A stretch of 64,000 nt of DNA. Source: Deltaproteobacteria bacterium. GTDB lineage: Bacteria > Desulfobacterota > Desulfobulbia > Desulfobulbales > Desulfurivibrionaceae. The notes under the pieces were generated by a model that was given only the letters and a program-made list of their open reading frames with translations, ran no database searches and was not told the DNA's origin. Where the stretch lies: the NCBI GenBank assembly GCA_021811385.1, contig JAJZPC010000004.1:1-64000 (forward strand), read 5' to 3'. The translations under genes and the position numbers were made by a program. The stretch's first letter is position 1. Each line of letters begins with the position of its first letter. Below are positions 63,500 through 64,000 of this stretch, one piece after another.

Positions 63500-64000
63500 A
63501 TGATCCGCATCAACCTCCTGCCGATCAGGCAGCTGAAAAAACGGCAACGCCTGAAAACCGAACTTCTGGGATTTTCCGTCGCTTTTGCTCTGGTACTGCT
63601 TGTTCTTGCCGTCGGTTGGCTTGCCTTGGCCGGTAGGATTACCAACCTAAAGGATGAGCTTGTTGCGCTTGAAAACAAAAAACAGTCCTATCAGCCCATC
63701 ATAAAACAGATTGATACCCTGAAAAAAGAAAAACAGATGGTGGAGCAGAAGCTGGACTCCATAAAGAAACTCCAGGCCGATGCCCAGGTTACGGTGCGCG
63801 TCCTCGATGAGGTGGCGTCCCGCACCCCGACAAGCCGCATGTGGCTCAACTCCCTGCAACAGTCAGCCGGACGTTTGCAGTTGCAAGGCATTGCCCTGGA
63901 TAACGAAACTATTGCCCAATACATGCAGCAACTGGAAGCCTCCGAGTATTTTGAAAAAACGGAATTGACCAGCTCCGCGCAAACAGACGTTGCCAAGCAG
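63500..64000 (+). CDS. pilN: Type IV pilus assembly protein PilN (3' partial)
   Basis: The first 167 residues of PilN. It starts MIRINLLPIR, the PilM-binding motif, then a membrane segment (LLGFSVAFALVLLVLAVGWLAL) and a periplasmic coiled coil (LENKKQSYQPIIKQIDTLKKE). The ATG overlaps the pilM stop region by 1 base past its stop. The frame is still open at 64000; the track missed it because the stop is outside the window. Confidence 0.93.
   Translation, partial: MIRINLLPIRQLKKRQRLKTELLGFSVAFALVLLVLAVGWLALAGRITNLKDELVALENKKQSYQPIIKQIDTLKKEKQMVEQKLDSIKKLQADAQVTVRVLDEVASRTPTSRMWLNSLQQSAGRLQLQGIALDNETIAQYMQQLEASEYFEKTELTSSAQTDVAKQ

Overview
The window is high-GC, gene-dense bacterial chromosome with mostly ordinary core genes. 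A DsrC with the C-terminal Cx10C pair, a class III (anaerobic) ribonucleotide reductase operon, several TauE/SafE-type anion exporters, a CooT-type nickel protein and type IV pilus assembly genes together suggest a sulfate-reducing or sulfur-disproportionating member of the former Deltaproteobacteria, most likely Desulfobulbales. That placement is inferred from gene content, not from a marker-gene search.

Layout. 1-7062: a transport/signalling cluster made of a receiver-domain protein (cut by the window edge), a TauE/SafE permease, a membrane-anchored unknown, an ATP-grasp plus phosphohistidine-swivel protein without the PEP barrel, a second single receiver protein, and on the other strand a second TauE/SafE permease with a small membrane partner. 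7471-12995: a continuous Nth-Xth reading frame joined through a palindromic repeat, an inserted DUF5677-like gene flanked by an imperfect direct repeat, cheD, a response regulator, birA and a YkgJ-like protein. 13112-22152 (minus): ahcY, metK, panE-like reductase, an OB-fold lipoprotein, clpA, clpS, holA. 22331-31806: an SDR, a rhodanese/persulfide dioxygenase-like protein, two tandem c-di-GMP genes (one with a heme-globin sensor), a tautomerase, ligA, acylphosphatase, a zinc-ribbon protein. 31930-37525 (minus): dsrC, nrdG, a glutaredoxin-like gene and nrdD with paired NrdR boxes, then nadB. 37842-40123: a HAD hydrolase pair, a CooT/His-rich nickel pair, a CoA-binding protein.

40141-43074 is a small accessory island: yefM-yoeB, hicA-hicB, two low-GC orphan genes separated by a 57-bp integron attC-like site, and a frameshifted antitoxin. 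After it come yajC, tgt, rph, pepP/Q, two unknowns and an aldolase/SDR fusion (minus), then dnaG-rpoD, dprA-topA (plus), a YdcF protein, an IS200-type insertion, an orphan flagellar rod-like protein, lepB-pyrB-pyrC (minus), and pilM-pilN (plus, pilN cut by the window end).

The most unusual items are the attC-like cassette pair without a visible integrase, the exporter/receiver/phosphohistidine cluster at the left end, the repeat-mediated Nth-Xth joining, the NrdR-controlled nrdD-redoxin-nrdG operon, and a persulfide dioxygenase-like protein that keeps only the mononuclear iron ligands. No rRNA, tRNA, CRISPR array or prophage was seen.
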